Source: Pedobacter sp. Leaf41 (GTDB taxonomy: Bacteria; Bacteroidota; Bacteroidia; Sphingobacteriales; Sphingobacteriaceae). Taken from it: a stretch of 64,000 nt of DNA. Of the stretch, positions 35,663 through 45,240 are shown one piece after another. The notes beneath the pieces were generated by a model. That model saw nothing but the letters and a program-made list of their open reading frames with translations, was not told the DNA's origin and did not search any database. The stretch's first letter is position 1. Each line of letters opens with the position of its first letter. The stretch lies in assembly GCF_001422545.1 (NCBI RefSeq), contig NZ_LMLE01000001.1, forward strand, positions 791,319 through 855,318, read 5' to 3'. A program made the position numbers and the translations under genes.

Positions 35663-36970
35663 ATGAAGAAAATTTTGTTATTATTTATTGCCTTACTAGT
35701 GATTAAAGGGGGTTTTAGTCAGAAATTAACCTACTATGAGCATATTGCACCAATAATTAAAAATAAATGCACACCCTGCCACCGGCCAGGAGAAGCGGCA
35801 CCTTTTGCATTATTAACCTATGAAGATGTTTCAAAAAGAGGAAGCTTTATAAAGAAAGTGACCCAATCTGGTTTTATGCCGCCCTGGAAGCCAGATAATC
35901 ATTACCGAAGCTTTGAGAATGATCGGTCGTTAAGTGAAGTTGAAAAGAAAATGATTAGTGCCTGGGTTGACGATAAAATGCCTCAGGGTACAGTTAAGGC
36001 TAAAGGTAAATTGCAGCAGGATTATATAGAAGGAACACAATACAGCCGTAAGCCAGAACTGGTTTTAAAAACAATGAAGCCCTTCATCGTCAAATCAGAT
36101 AGGGAAGAACGTTTCATCGTTTTCAAGATACCATTTGAGCTCGGCGAAGAAAAAAATGTAGAGGCAATTGAATTTTTCTCCTCAAATAAGAAACTTATTC
36201 ATCATGCAAATTTCGCCATACATCCGGTAGCGGATGGTGTAGATATCAATAGTGCGGCCGACTATGTAAATTTAACAGATGGCGACCGATCCGATTATGA
36301 TCAATTTATGCCATTTAAAAAGGAAATGACCTACTATGGGGGTTGGATTCCGGGAACATCATTCGAATCCTATCCGGCTAATTTAGGTTGGGTAATGCCG
36401 AAAAGAGGTGTAATTCTACTTACCATTCATTATGGTCCATCAGCAAAAGAAGAAGAAAGCATTTCAGGCGTTAATTTTTTCTTTAAAAAGGCACCAATAG
36501 AAAGGAAAATAGATGTAGTCAGCTTGGGTTCTGCTGGAGTCGGAGAAAATTCAATTGATCCTTACTTCATGATTCCGGCTGATTCTATAAAGAAATTTAA
36601 CTTAAAGATAGTTACACCGAAAGATCAGTCCTTATTATATATTTGGCCACATATGCATCTGTTGGGAAAAGATTTCAAAGCTTATGCAGTAACACCAGAT
36701 GGAAAAACGATTAATTTAGTTTCTATTCCATCATGGGATTTTAGATGGCAAGAAATTTATCGTTTCAAGCAACTGATAAAAATTCCGAAGGGTTCCATTT
36801 TAACAATGGAGGCTACTTACGATAACTCGAGAAATAACCCTAACAATCCTAATAATCCTCCCAAAATGGTTTTTTCAGCTAATGATATGAAATCAAGTGA
36901 TGAGATGATGACGATGTTAATGCTGTTTCTTCCATACAAAGAGGGCGATGAAAAGCTCCTATTAAAATAA
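35663..36970 (+). CDS. Cytochrome c fused to a PHM-like copper monooxygenase
   Basis: A 435-residue exported protein, signal peptide 1-19. A small cytochrome c-like domain follows with heme motif CTPCH (36-40) and a probable axial Met72 in GFMPPW. The rest matches the two-domain copper type II ascorbate-dependent monooxygenase fold (peptidylglycine alpha-hydroxylating monooxygenase, PHM). All copper ligands appear: His180-His181 and His256 (IHYG) for one copper; His330, His332 (HMHLLGK) and Met415 (SSDEM) for the other. PHM hydroxylates glycine-extended peptides; the substrate here is unknown. The fused heme could deliver electrons in place of ascorbate, which is an inference. Coupled to the redoxin gene upstream. 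Confidence 0.85.
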   Translation: MKKILLLFIALLVIKGGFSQKLTYYEHIAPIIKNKCTPCHRPGEAAPFALLTYEDVSKRGSFIKKVTQSGFMPPWKPDNHYRSFENDRSLSEVEKKMISAWVDDKMPQGTVKAKGKLQQDYIEGTQYSRKPELVLKTMKPFIVKSDREERFIVFKIPFELGEEKNVEAIEFFSSNKKLIHHANFAIHPVADGVDINSAADYVNLTDGDRSDYDQFMPFKKEMTYYGGWIPGTSFESYPANLGWVMPKRGVILLTIHYGPSAKEEESISGVNFFFKKAPIERKIDVVSLGSAGVGENSIDPYFMIPADSIKKFNLKIVTPKDQSLLYIWPHMHLLGKDFKAYAVTPDGKTINLVSIPSWDFRWQEIYRFKQLIKIPKGSILTMEATYDNSRNNPNNPNNPPKMVFSANDMKSSDEMMTMLMLFLPYKEGDEKLLLK

Positions 36971-37014
36971 CCGAGCTTGCTTAGGCTTATTATTATCATT
37001 AAAATTTAGTTCAG

Positions 37015-38205
37015 ATGTCTGTTATCATCGAGAAAGGTCAGCGTTTAAAAGCTGATATTATCAAGCATCTCTATTATAAAATAGCGCTGTCATTAACCGA
37101 TTTAAGTAAGCTCACCAAAAAGAGTTTACCATTGGTTACCTCTGTTGTCAACAATTTAATGGCTGAAGGTTATATCATAGAACAAGGATTAGCACCTTCT
37201 ACTGGCGGTCGACGCCCGTCCATGTACCTGCTTAACCCAAATCATAATAAATTTATTGTGGCCATTGCCATGGATCAACTCATTACCAGACTTACCGTTT
37301 ATGATATGTCTAGAAAGTTAATCGTACCCATGCAATACCTGGATTTCGACTTGTCTGATGATAAAAGCGATGTTTGTACACTGGTAAATTTTATTAATGA
37401 GAGTATTGATAGATCAAAAATAAAAAGAAAAGATATTTTAGGTATAGGGATTGGAATGCCAGGTTTTGTGAATGCAGAATTAGGTATAAACCTGTCCTAT
37501 CTTCCAATTAATAATGGGTTAACATTACGCGAATTTATTTCCTCAGCAGTGAAACTTCCGGTTTTTATTGATAATGATTCAAGTTTAATCGCTTTGGCCG
37601 AACTCAATTTCGGTGAGGCAATGGATTTGAAAGAAGTGATGGTTGTAAATATTGGCTGGGGAACGGGGCTTGGTATGATTATCAACGGCCAACTTTACAG
37701 AGGAAGTACGGGCTATGCTGGTGAGTTTAGCCATATTCCACTATCTGATAGTAACAATTTATGTTCTTGCGGAAAAAGGGGGTGTTTAGAGGTTGATACT
37801 TCATTGCTCGTGATGGCTGAAAAAGCTGGACAGGCTTTAGCCAATGGCGCAGAATCTAGTATGAAAGAGTTGTTTAAAGATAAAACTAAACATCAAAGAG
37901 ATCATTTTTTAGATGCTGTAATTGCTCAAGATCCCTTAGCAGTTTCTATTTTGTCTAAAGCCGGATTTCAGTTAGGAAAGGGGTTATCAACATTAATTCA
38001 TATTCTTAACCCAGAATGCATTGTGTTAAGTGGAAGAGGAGCAAAGGCCGGAGAAATGCTGCTGCCTCCAATCCAACAAGCGATAAATGAATTCTGTATA
38101 CCAAGAATTGCAGGCCAAACCAAAATCAAGTTATCTACGCTAACTGATGAGGCAGAATTACTAGCAGCTGCCGGCCTAATAATCGAAAACAGTCAATTTG
38201 ATTAA
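37015..38205 (+). CDS. ROK-family transcriptional regulator (NagC/XylR-like)
   Basis: A 396-residue ROK protein. The N-terminal winged helix-turn-helix (about 10-65, with SLTDLSKLTKKSLPLVTSVVN, cited in part) marks it as a regulator rather than a plain sugar kinase. The ROK domain follows, with FIDNDSSLIALAE, the VNIGWGTGLGMI phosphate loop, EFSHIPL and the zinc motif C250-x-C252-G-x-x-G-C257-L-E. Such proteins repress sugar catabolic genes until a sugar ligand binds. It lies directly before GH29 and GH3 genes on the same strand and most likely controls this locus in response to a released sugar. Confidence 0.92.
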   Translation: MSVIIEKGQRLKADIIKHLYYKIALSLTDLSKLTKKSLPLVTSVVNNLMAEGYIIEQGLAPSTGGRRPSMYLLNPNHNKFIVAIAMDQLITRLTVYDMSRKLIVPMQYLDFDLSDDKSDVCTLVNFINESIDRSKIKRKDILGIGIGMPGFVNAELGINLSYLPINNGLTLREFISSAVKLPVFIDNDSSLIALAELNFGEAMDLKEVMVVNIGWGTGLGMIINGQLYRGSTGYAGEFSHIPLSDSNNLCSCGKRGCLEVDTSLLVMAEKAGQALANGAESSMKELFKDKTKHQRDHFLDAVIAQDPLAVSILSKAGFQLGKGLSTLIHILNPECIVLSGRGAKAGEMLLPPIQQAINEFCIPRIAGQTKIKLSTLTDEAELLAAAGLIIENSQFD

Positions 38206-38246
38206 TAGACTGTAGATTTAAATGAAAAAAATCTCACGACATTGAT

Positions 38247-39671
38247 ATGAAAAAATTAATATTTTCCTTTTATCTATTTTCACTTTCAATCGCTTTTTCT
38301 TCTGCACAGGAACGCAATGATATTGTAAAACAATCTGCTACTTACGAGTGGCCAAAAGATCCTTTGGTAAAAGAAAAATTAGAGCAGTGGCAGGATAAAA
38401 AGTTTGGCATGATCATCCATTGGGGTTTGTATGCTGTTCCAGGAATTATCGAATCTTGGTCTATCTGTTCTGAAGATTGGATCGAAAGAGATTCTACCAT
38501 CGCTTACGAGGACTATAAAAAACGGTACTGGGATTTTAGCAAAAAGTTCAATCCAACTAAGTTCAACCCCGAGAAATGGTCGGCTGCGGGGAAAGCTGCA
38601 GGGATGAAATATCTCGTATTTACTACCAAACATCATGATGGTTTTGCCATGTTTGATACCAAGCAAAGCGATTTCAGCATTGCCAAAGGACCTTTTTCCA
38701 ATAACCCAAAGGCAGATGTTGCCAAATATGTTTTTGATGCTTTTAGAAAAGATGGCTTCATGATTGGTGCCTACTTTTCTAAACCCGATTGGCATTCGCA
38801 ATATTATTGGTGGCAAAAGTATGCTACGGCAGATCGAAACAATAATTACGATATCAAAAAATATCCATGGCGTTGGAATAAATTCAAGGATTTTACCTAC
38901 AACCAGATTGGAGAATTAATGAATAACTACGGCAGTGTAGATATTCTTTGGCTCGATGGGGGTTGGGTTCGTCCTTTGGAAACCGTGAACGAAGAGGTGC
39001 TGTCGTGGGGTGCAAATATCCCTAAATGGAGCCAGGATATTGATATGCCAAAAATTGCTGCAATGGCAAGGAAAGCACAACCAGGGTTGTTAATGGTAGA
39101 TAGAACCGTTCATGGTCCTTACGAAAATTACCAAACTCCTGAACAGCGGATTCCGGAAAAACAATTGGATTATCCCTGGGAAAGTTGCATGACTTTAGGC
39201 GGTGCCTGGGGTTTTGTACCTAACGATCAATATAAATCTTCAACAGAAGTAGTTCATAAACTGGTAGAAATTGTTGCAAAAGGTGGCAGTTTATTACTTG
39301 GTGTTGGGCCAAAACCAGATGGAACGCTCCCTGACGACGTGACTAAACAACTTAATGAAATTGGAAAGTGGACTTCCAAAAATGGAAAAGCAATTTACGG
39401 CACCCGCATCACAAAAGATTATCACGACAAACAAACCTGGTTTACTCAAAGTAAAGATTCCAAAAAGAGATTTGCAATTCATTGCTTAGCAGAGCAAACA
39501 ATACCAGATATGGTGAAATGGAAAGGAAACGCACCCAAAAAAGGCACTGATATCATTTTGCTTTCCACAGGTAACAAAGTAAAATGGAAAAGTGTTGATG
39601 GAGAAACCTGCGTTTCTATTCCTAAAGTTGATCGTACGGCAGCGCTTGCTTTTGAGTTTACAGCGCAATAA
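38247..39671 (+). CDS. GH29 alpha-L-fucosidase
   Basis: A 474-residue exported glycoside hydrolase of family 29, signal peptide 1-20. Landmarks are KFGMIIHWGLYAVPG (52-66), VFTTKHHDGFAMFDT (124-138) and VDILWLDGGW with the nucleophile Asp237. GH29 enzymes release alpha-linked L-fucose with retention. A short C-terminal beta-sandwich follows (about 370-474). It lies 41 bases after the ROK regulator and 11 before the GH3 gene, an arrangement that suggests stepwise trimming of a fucosylated glycan. Confidence 0.93.
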   Translation: MKKLIFSFYLFSLSIAFSSAQERNDIVKQSATYEWPKDPLVKEKLEQWQDKKFGMIIHWGLYAVPGIIESWSICSEDWIERDSTIAYEDYKKRYWDFSKKFNPTKFNPEKWSAAGKAAGMKYLVFTTKHHDGFAMFDTKQSDFSIAKGPFSNNPKADVAKYVFDAFRKDGFMIGAYFSKPDWHSQYYWWQKYATADRNNNYDIKKYPWRWNKFKDFTYNQIGELMNNYGSVDILWLDGGWVRPLETVNEEVLSWGANIPKWSQDIDMPKIAAMARKAQPGLLMVDRTVHGPYENYQTPEQRIPEKQLDYPWESCMTLGGAWGFVPNDQYKSSTEVVHKLVEIVAKGGSLLLGVGPKPDGTLPDDVTKQLNEIGKWTSKNGKAIYGTRITKDYHDKQTWFTQSKDSKKRFAIHCLAEQTIPDMVKWKGNAPKKGTDIILLSTGNKVKWKSVDGETCVSIPKVDRTAALAFEFTAQ

Positions 39672-39682
39672 AATTAAACACT

Positions 39683-42358
39683 ATGAAGATAAAATGTTTT
39701 GTAGCCATTCTTGGGATAACTATTTTTTCTCTTGATGCAATAAACACATTTGCACAAAAGCAAACAACCCCTGTTTACAAAGATGCGAAGGCAAGTATTG
39801 ATGACAGGGTGAAGGATTTGCTGGCGAGAATGACTCCGGAAGAAAAATTCTGGCAATTGTTTATGATTCCCGGCGACCTTGACGGAGTGGACAAAAAGCG
39901 TTATCAAAATGGGATCTTCGGTTTACAGGTAAGTGCTGTATCTCAAGGTGGTGGTGGTGTCAACCAAATGATGAGCTACAATACTTCAGAAAATGCGTTC
40001 ACATTGGCCAAGAAAATTAACGCCATCCAGAAATTTTTCGTAACTGAAACCAGGCTGGGCATTCCGATTATTCCTTTTGATGAAGCCCTTCATGGTTTGG
40101 TGCGTCAAGGTGCAACTGCTTTTCCCCAGGCAATTGGTCTTGCAGCCAGTTTTGATACCGAAAATATGGCTAATGTTGCCCGGGCAATAGCTGGAGAAAC
40201 TAAAGTGAGAGGAATTAGAGATATTTTGACGCCGGTAGTAAACATCGCATCGGATGTGCGTTGGGGCAGAACCGAAGAAACCTACGGTGAAGATCCCTTT
40301 CTTTCTTCGCAAATGGGTTTGGCTTTTGTCAGCGCATTCGAAAAGCAAAATATTATTACCACACCTAAACACTTTATTGCAAATGTGGGCGATGGCGGTC
40401 GCGACAGTTATCCTATCCATTTCAATGAGCGGATGATGAAGGAAATCTATTATCCGCCTTTTGAAGTGGCCATAAAACAGGGCAAAAGCAGATCGCTGAT
40501 GACGGCTTACAATTCTATTGATGGAACTCCGGCAACATCAAACTATCAATTGCTTACTCAAAAGTTAAAAACGGATTGGGGTTTCGGAGGTTTTGTAATC
40601 TCTGATGCTGGAGCCGTTGGTGGAGCTAGCGTATTGCATCATACCGCAACAGGCTATGCACAATCCACCATACAAGCCATTGAAGGCGGGTTAGATGTGA
40701 TTTTTCAAACTGAATTTGATCACTACAAACTTTTCATCCCACCTTTTTTAGATGGGTCAATTTCGAAAAGCCGAATCGATGATGCCGTTTCAAGGGTTTT
40801 AAAAGCAAAGTTTGATTTGGGGCTTTTCGAAAATCCATATGTATCAGAAAAGGATGCTGAAAAAGCTGTAAGCGATAAACGCAATAAATCTGTAGCAAAA
40901 GCAGCCGCCCAAAAGTCATTTGTGCTGTTAAAAAATGAGCAATCAATACTGCCCCTAAAAACCGAGAAGAAGATTTTAGTATTAGGAGAAGATGCCACTG
41001 AAGCACGTCTAGGAGGTTACAGCGGTTCTGGAAATGGTAAAATCAGTATTCTGGAAGGAATCAGGAAAAGGGTGGGGCAACCAGGAAATGTACTTTATAC
41101 GAAAGGAAGCAGTCGCGATCCTAAATTCTACCAAATTATTCCAGCTAATTTTTTACGTACCGATACAACAAGTGGTTTAAAGGCCGAATTCTTCGATAAT
41201 TTGAACTTCAGCGGCTCACCGGTGGTTACCAGAATCGACAAGAAAATCGATTTCATGTGGACCCTTTATGCGCCCGACCGCAAACTTGCAAAAGATCTAT
41301 ACTCGGTAAGGTGGACTGGAAATTTAGTTGCTCCGAAAACCGGAGTATTCAAGATCGGCTTAGAAGGGAATGATGGTTTCAGACTTTTTATCAACGATAA
41401 ATTGTTGATCGATCAATGGGAGAAAACTTCTTATCATAGTCGCCTGATCTCTTTTAATTTTGAAAAAGATAAAAAATATGCCGTCCGCATCGAATTTCAA
41501 GAAACGAAAGGCAATGCCTACATCAAATTCATTTCTGATTTTGAAGTGATTAATAATGTTGACAAAGAACTCGCTGAAGCCGTTTCGCTTGCCAAACAAG
41601 CAGATGTTGTGGTGATTGCTGCCGGTATAAAGGAGGGTGAATTTCAAGATCGAGCCATGTTGAACTTGCCTGGAAATCAGGAGCAGTTAATTAATGAAAT
41701 GGCTAAAACCGGTAAGCCTGTTGTGGTGCTATTGGTTGGTGGAAGTGCAATTACGATGAATAATTGGATAGATCATGTACCTGCTGTTTTAAATGTTTGG
41801 TATCCGGGGGAAGAAGGAGGAAACGCAATAGCGGAAACGCTTTTTGGCGATTATAATCCTGCCGGGCGATTGCCGATAACCTACCCGGTACATGAATCGC
41901 AATTGCCATTGGTATATAACCATAAACCTACCGGACGTGGTGATGATTACAATAACCTCAGTGGAGAACCACTATTCCCATTTGGCTACGGCTTGAGTTA
42001 TACAGAATTTGAATACAGTGACTTGGTTTTGAGTAAACGTGAAATCAATCAAAATGAGAAGGTTACCGCCACTTTTAAACTAAAAAATATCGGCAACCGG
42101 GCAGGTGAAGAAGTTGCTCAACTTTATATTCGGGATATGTTGGCAACCGTTGTAAGGCCAGTATTGGAACTTAAAGGATTCAAGAGAATTGGCTTAAAAC
42201 CAGGAGAAAGTAAAGAGATTGTTTTTGAAATCGAGCCAGAAATGCTGAAAATGCTCAATGCAGAAATGAAATCTGTGATTGAACCAGGAGATTTCCGAAT
42301 CATGATTGGCGCATCGAGTAAAGCGTTATTGTTAAAGGAAACCCTTAAAGTATTGTGA
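39683..42358 (+). CDS. GH3 glycoside hydrolase with PA14 domain
   Basis: An 891-residue exported family 3 hydrolase (beta-glucosidase/beta-xylosidase type), signal peptide about 1-25. The TIM-barrel domain holds DEALHGL (133-139), RWGRTEETYGEDP and the nucleophile Asp308 in VISDAGAVG, where Ala replaces the more usual Trp after Asp. A PA14 domain interrupts the second domain (about 498-620, GLKAEFFDNLNFSG, FKIGLEGNDGFRLFIND), usually involved in substrate recognition. A fibronectin III-like domain closes the protein (about 790-885). It would release terminal beta-linked sugars after the fucosidase. A hairpin terminator follows. Confidence 0.93.
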   Translation: MKIKCFVAILGITIFSLDAINTFAQKQTTPVYKDAKASIDDRVKDLLARMTPEEKFWQLFMIPGDLDGVDKKRYQNGIFGLQVSAVSQGGGGVNQMMSYNTSENAFTLAKKINAIQKFFVTETRLGIPIIPFDEALHGLVRQGATAFPQAIGLAASFDTENMANVARAIAGETKVRGIRDILTPVVNIASDVRWGRTEETYGEDPFLSSQMGLAFVSAFEKQNIITTPKHFIANVGDGGRDSYPIHFNERMMKEIYYPPFEVAIKQGKSRSLMTAYNSIDGTPATSNYQLLTQKLKTDWGFGGFVISDAGAVGGASVLHHTATGYAQSTIQAIEGGLDVIFQTEFDHYKLFIPPFLDGSISKSRIDDAVSRVLKAKFDLGLFENPYVSEKDAEKAVSDKRNKSVAKAAAQKSFVLLKNEQSILPLKTEKKILVLGEDATEARLGGYSGSGNGKISILEGIRKRVGQPGNVLYTKGSSRDPKFYQIIPANFLRTDTTSGLKAEFFDNLNFSGSPVVTRIDKKIDFMWTLYAPDRKLAKDLYSVRWTGNLVAPKTGVFKIGLEGNDGFRLFINDKLLIDQWEKTSYHSRLISFNFEKDKKYAVRIEFQETKGNAYIKFISDFEVINNVDKELAEAVSLAKQADVVVIAAGIKEGEFQDRAMLNLPGNQEQLINEMAKTGKPVVVLLVGGSAITMNNWIDHVPAVLNVWYPGEEGGNAIAETLFGDYNPAGRLPITYPVHESQLPLVYNHKPTGRGDDYNNLSGEPLFPFGYGLSYTEFEYSDLVLSKREINQNEKVTATFKLKNIGNRAGEEVAQLYIRDMLATVVRPVLELKGFKRIGLKPGESKEIVFEIEPEMLKMLNAEMKSVIEPGDFRIMIGASSKALLLKETLKVL

Positions 42359-42431
42359 TGCTACACTTCGTTTAAGCAGAAAGATTTTGCCTTTTTATGG
42401 TAGGTTAACCATATGTACTTAGTTAGTTATC

Positions 42432-42463
42432 GCCGTGAGTGCTGGTTACACTCGCGGCTTTTT
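42432..42463 (+). terminator. Rho-independent terminator after the GH3 gene
   Basis: Stem GCCGTGAGTG / CACTCGCGGC (one mismatch) with a short loop, followed by TTTTTC. It ends the plus-strand locus just before the convergent Ldh-family gene. Confidence 0.8.
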
Positions 42464-42465
42464 CT

Positions 42466-43551
42466 TTAATTTAAACCTTCAATTCCTAATTTTTCGGCTA
42501 ACTCATTCAAATCTTTTACTACAACGTCGATCAAAGGTATTCCGCTAACTTTTCTCTCTTGTTCATACTCATGTTCCGGTTCGCCAGGTATAATTACTTT
42601 CTTATCAGGATCAATTGTTTCTGCATTTTTAAAACGTTCCACCCAATTGTCCAGGTGGTTTTTAAATTCTTCGGCAGGGCGGAAACCATCTACACGCATT
42701 GCGCCTAAGAAATGGCCTAAACCTTCACCAACAGGGTTTGCCGAGGGTTCTAAAAAAGCAACAAAAGGTGGCACCCATGGGCCATAGTTTGCACCTGAAA
42801 GCACAGCCGATAAAATATCCACTGTAGCACTCAATCCGTAACCTTTATGGCTTCCGTGATCTTTATCGCTACCCAAAGGCAAAAGCGAACCCCCACCTTT
42901 CAATTCATTAGGGTCGATGGAATTTTTTCCGTTTTTATCTTGTACCCAGCCTTCAGGTATAGGTTTGTTAGCTCTTTGAGCGATTTCTAATTTTCCATTT
43001 GCAGCTGCTGATGTAGCCATATCTACAATTACCGGTGGATATTTCCCTGCCGGGAATGCGTAACACATTGGGTTAGTTCCAAGTAGCCTTTCATTGGCGT
43101 AAGTTGGCGCAACCAGTGGACTTGCGTTGGTCATGCTGATGCCGATCATATCTTTTTCTACCGCCATTAAAGCATGGTAACCTGCAATGCCGAAATGGTT
43201 GGAATTTTTTACTGAAACCCATCCGCTTCCGTACTTCTCTGCTTTTTCGATGGCTACTTTCATTGCGAAAGGTGCCACAACCAAACCCAAACCCGCATCT
43301 CCGTCAACTGTTGCAGTGGTTGGCGTTTCATGCACAATTTTGACATCAGGTGTGGCATTAATTCTATTTTTCTCCCATAAACGAACATAGCCACTTAAAC
43401 GAGCTACACCATGTGAATCAATTCCACGTAAATCAGAACGAATTAATACATCTGTAGCAAGCTCGGCATGTTCATCAGAACAGCCCATTTTTTTAAAAAC
43501 GTTGTAAGTAAAAGTTCGAAGCTTGGTTTCGGTGAAGTTTATAAAGTTCAT
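42466..43551 (-). CDS. Ldh-family (malate/L-lactate/ureidoglycolate) dehydrogenase
   Basis: A 361-residue NAD(P)-dependent 2-hydroxyacid dehydrogenase of the Ldh_2 family, whose fold differs from ordinary lactate dehydrogenase. Landmarks are LRGIDSHGVARL (45-56), VDGDAGLGLVVA, VSVKNSNHFGIAGYHA with the catalytic-region His, TNASPLVAP, GTNPMCYAFP and SHKGYGLS. The substrate may be malate, L-lactate, a sugar acid or a similar compound. No signal peptide. It lies 33 bases after bshC on the same strand; the pairing has no obvious metabolic link. Confidence 0.88.
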   Translation of the reverse strand: MNFINFTETKLRTFTYNVFKKMGCSDEHAELATDVLIRSDLRGIDSHGVARLSGYVRLWEKNRINATPDVKIVHETPTTATVDGDAGLGLVVAPFAMKVAIEKAEKYGSGWVSVKNSNHFGIAGYHALMAVEKDMIGISMTNASPLVAPTYANERLLGTNPMCYAFPAGKYPPVIVDMATSAAANGKLEIAQRANKPIPEGWVQDKNGKNSIDPNELKGGGSLLPLGSDKDHGSHKGYGLSATVDILSAVLSGANYGPWVPPFVAFLEPSANPVGEGLGHFLGAMRVDGFRPAEEFKNHLDNWVERFKNAETIDPDKKVIIPGEPEHEYEQERKVSGIPLIDVVVKDLNELAEKLGIEGLN

Positions 43552-43584
43552 TTTTGCATTAATTTGTCGTTACAATGACTTTGT

Positions 43585-45171
43585 TTAGGGTAAAAGTAGC
43601 GTGAAATCGCCGCCAAGTGGCTCAAAGTTTTCTATGCAGGATGAAAGAAAATCTTCCCCGTAGTTGACATACATCGGTGCGATATTCAAAGTTCTTTCTT
43701 GCATAGTACCATTAGGAAAAAGGCGCTTTTTAACATTTTCAATTTGTACCAATGCCATTTCATGCTTCCGTTTTTCAGCCCTAAAAAGTTTCTTTTCCAG
43801 GTTGGCTAGCAAGCGATTCGTCTTTTGCTTTGCGGTATCGGTAGAAACCGATAAGGTTTTATCAATCTTGTAAGCATTTAACTTAATCTGGTCAAAAATA
43901 CTATTGATGGCACGGGTTTCATCGGCAAGGCTAAGCTGGGCAGTTGAGTTTTTCTTTACCCACAGATTTTTCAACTCTTCAACCGGTAAAAAGATATCCT
44001 CCAAAGAGAACCCTAGACTGTATAAATTTTCGGCACTACGTTTATCAATCAACAAAGCCGAATTACGGAGCAATAACACCGGAAAGTCTACTTTATAAAA
44101 ATCAAAATTGGCTTTCAGCTGCATCCAGTAAGCTATTTCGGCGCCCCCACCGATGTAAGCAATGTTGGGCAAAATTAATTCCTGGTACATTGGTCGCATC
44201 ACCACATTTGGACTGAACCGTTCGGGATTCGATGCGATTTCTGCTAACAATTCATCTTCGGTAAGACTGATGTCAGTATGATTGACCACGTATTTTCCAT
44301 CTTCAAATATTAAACGTTCCCGCAAATCATCTTTGAGATAAAAGAAATTAATATCCCTGCCGTTAACCTGGGTTTTGTAGCCTTTTTCCTCGAGCTGGTT
44401 AGAGGTAGAGTCGATATTTTTAGAACTGTTATGCTGCCTCACATCATCCGCTATTATACTCGCGAAAATCTTTTTTAGTGCCGGTTCATCTGCATTAACG
44501 ATTACCAAACCGTATTTTTCAAATAAATTATTTACCAGATAACGTGTAGCATCTGCTAAATTATCATGTTCTAGGTAAGCTTTTTCTACCAGTTTAGCAA
44601 TGTGCTTTCCATTTTTCGAAATACCCAAATAGCCTTTGTAAGCGGTTACAGCAGCAGCGACAGTTTTGGTACTTAACCTGCCAGTAGCACCATTGGTGGT
44701 TTGTATCCAGCTGATATTTTTTTCATCAACACTTACGTGATTAATTTCTTCAAAATCATGATCTTCTGTGGCCATCCAATAAACAGGGACAAAATTTTTA
44801 TCAGGATGGGCCATCTTTAACTCGATAGCAAGATTTATCGCGGTAACGATCTTGTAAATGAAATATAAAGGACCCGTAAAAAGATTAAGTTGATGGCCTG
44901 TGGTTACTGTAAAAGTATTTTCAGAAGCCAGCAGTTCGATGTTTTTTGTTACCGATTTATTGGTTTGGATATGCCGATATTGATTTTTCAGAACATCAAC
45001 CAGAATGTTTCGGTCTCCTAAAAAATTCCTGTTTTCTATTGCCTGGGCTAAACCATCCCTATCAGGACGATAACTGTAAAAAGGCCTTAACTGCGCTTCA
45101 TCATTGATATAATCTAAAACCAGTTTCGAAAAAGAGCCAGTTTCCTGATAGGAAATATATTTTGCCTGCAT
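43585..45171 (-). CDS. bshC: Putative cysteine ligase BshC (bacillithiol synthesis)
   Basis: A 528-residue BshC, which attaches cysteine to glucosaminyl-malate in the last step of bacillithiol synthesis. The family is recognised by TVTTGHQLNLFTGPLYFIYK (in part, about 93-111), PVYWMATEDHDFEEINH, the Rossmann-like core, NIAYIGGGAEIAYWMQLK and the late coiled-coil region. It is the usual length. bshA and bshB are not in this window. It lies 69 bases after the GH29 gene and 33 before the Ldh-family gene. Confidence 0.93.
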   Translation of the reverse strand: MQAKYISYQETGSFSKLVLDYINDEAQLRPFYSYRPDRDGLAQAIENRNFLGDRNILVDVLKNQYRHIQTNKSVTKNIELLASENTFTVTTGHQLNLFTGPLYFIYKIVTAINLAIELKMAHPDKNFVPVYWMATEDHDFEEINHVSVDEKNISWIQTTNGATGRLSTKTVAAAVTAYKGYLGISKNGKHIAKLVEKAYLEHDNLADATRYLVNNLFEKYGLVIVNADEPALKKIFASIIADDVRQHNSSKNIDSTSNQLEEKGYKTQVNGRDINFFYLKDDLRERLIFEDGKYVVNHTDISLTEDELLAEIASNPERFSPNVVMRPMYQELILPNIAYIGGGAEIAYWMQLKANFDFYKVDFPVLLLRNSALLIDKRSAENLYSLGFSLEDIFLPVEELKNLWVKKNSTAQLSLADETRAINSIFDQIKLNAYKIDKTLSVSTDTAKQKTNRLLANLEKKLFRAEKRKHEMALVQIENVKKRLFPNGTMQERTLNIAPMYVNYGEDFLSSCIENFEPLGGDFTLLLP

Positions 45172-45240
45172 AATTAGCGAAAGTAATGCAATTTAAGAAT
45201 ATTTGTAAAGCAGAACTACTATTTTACAATAGTTAAATAA

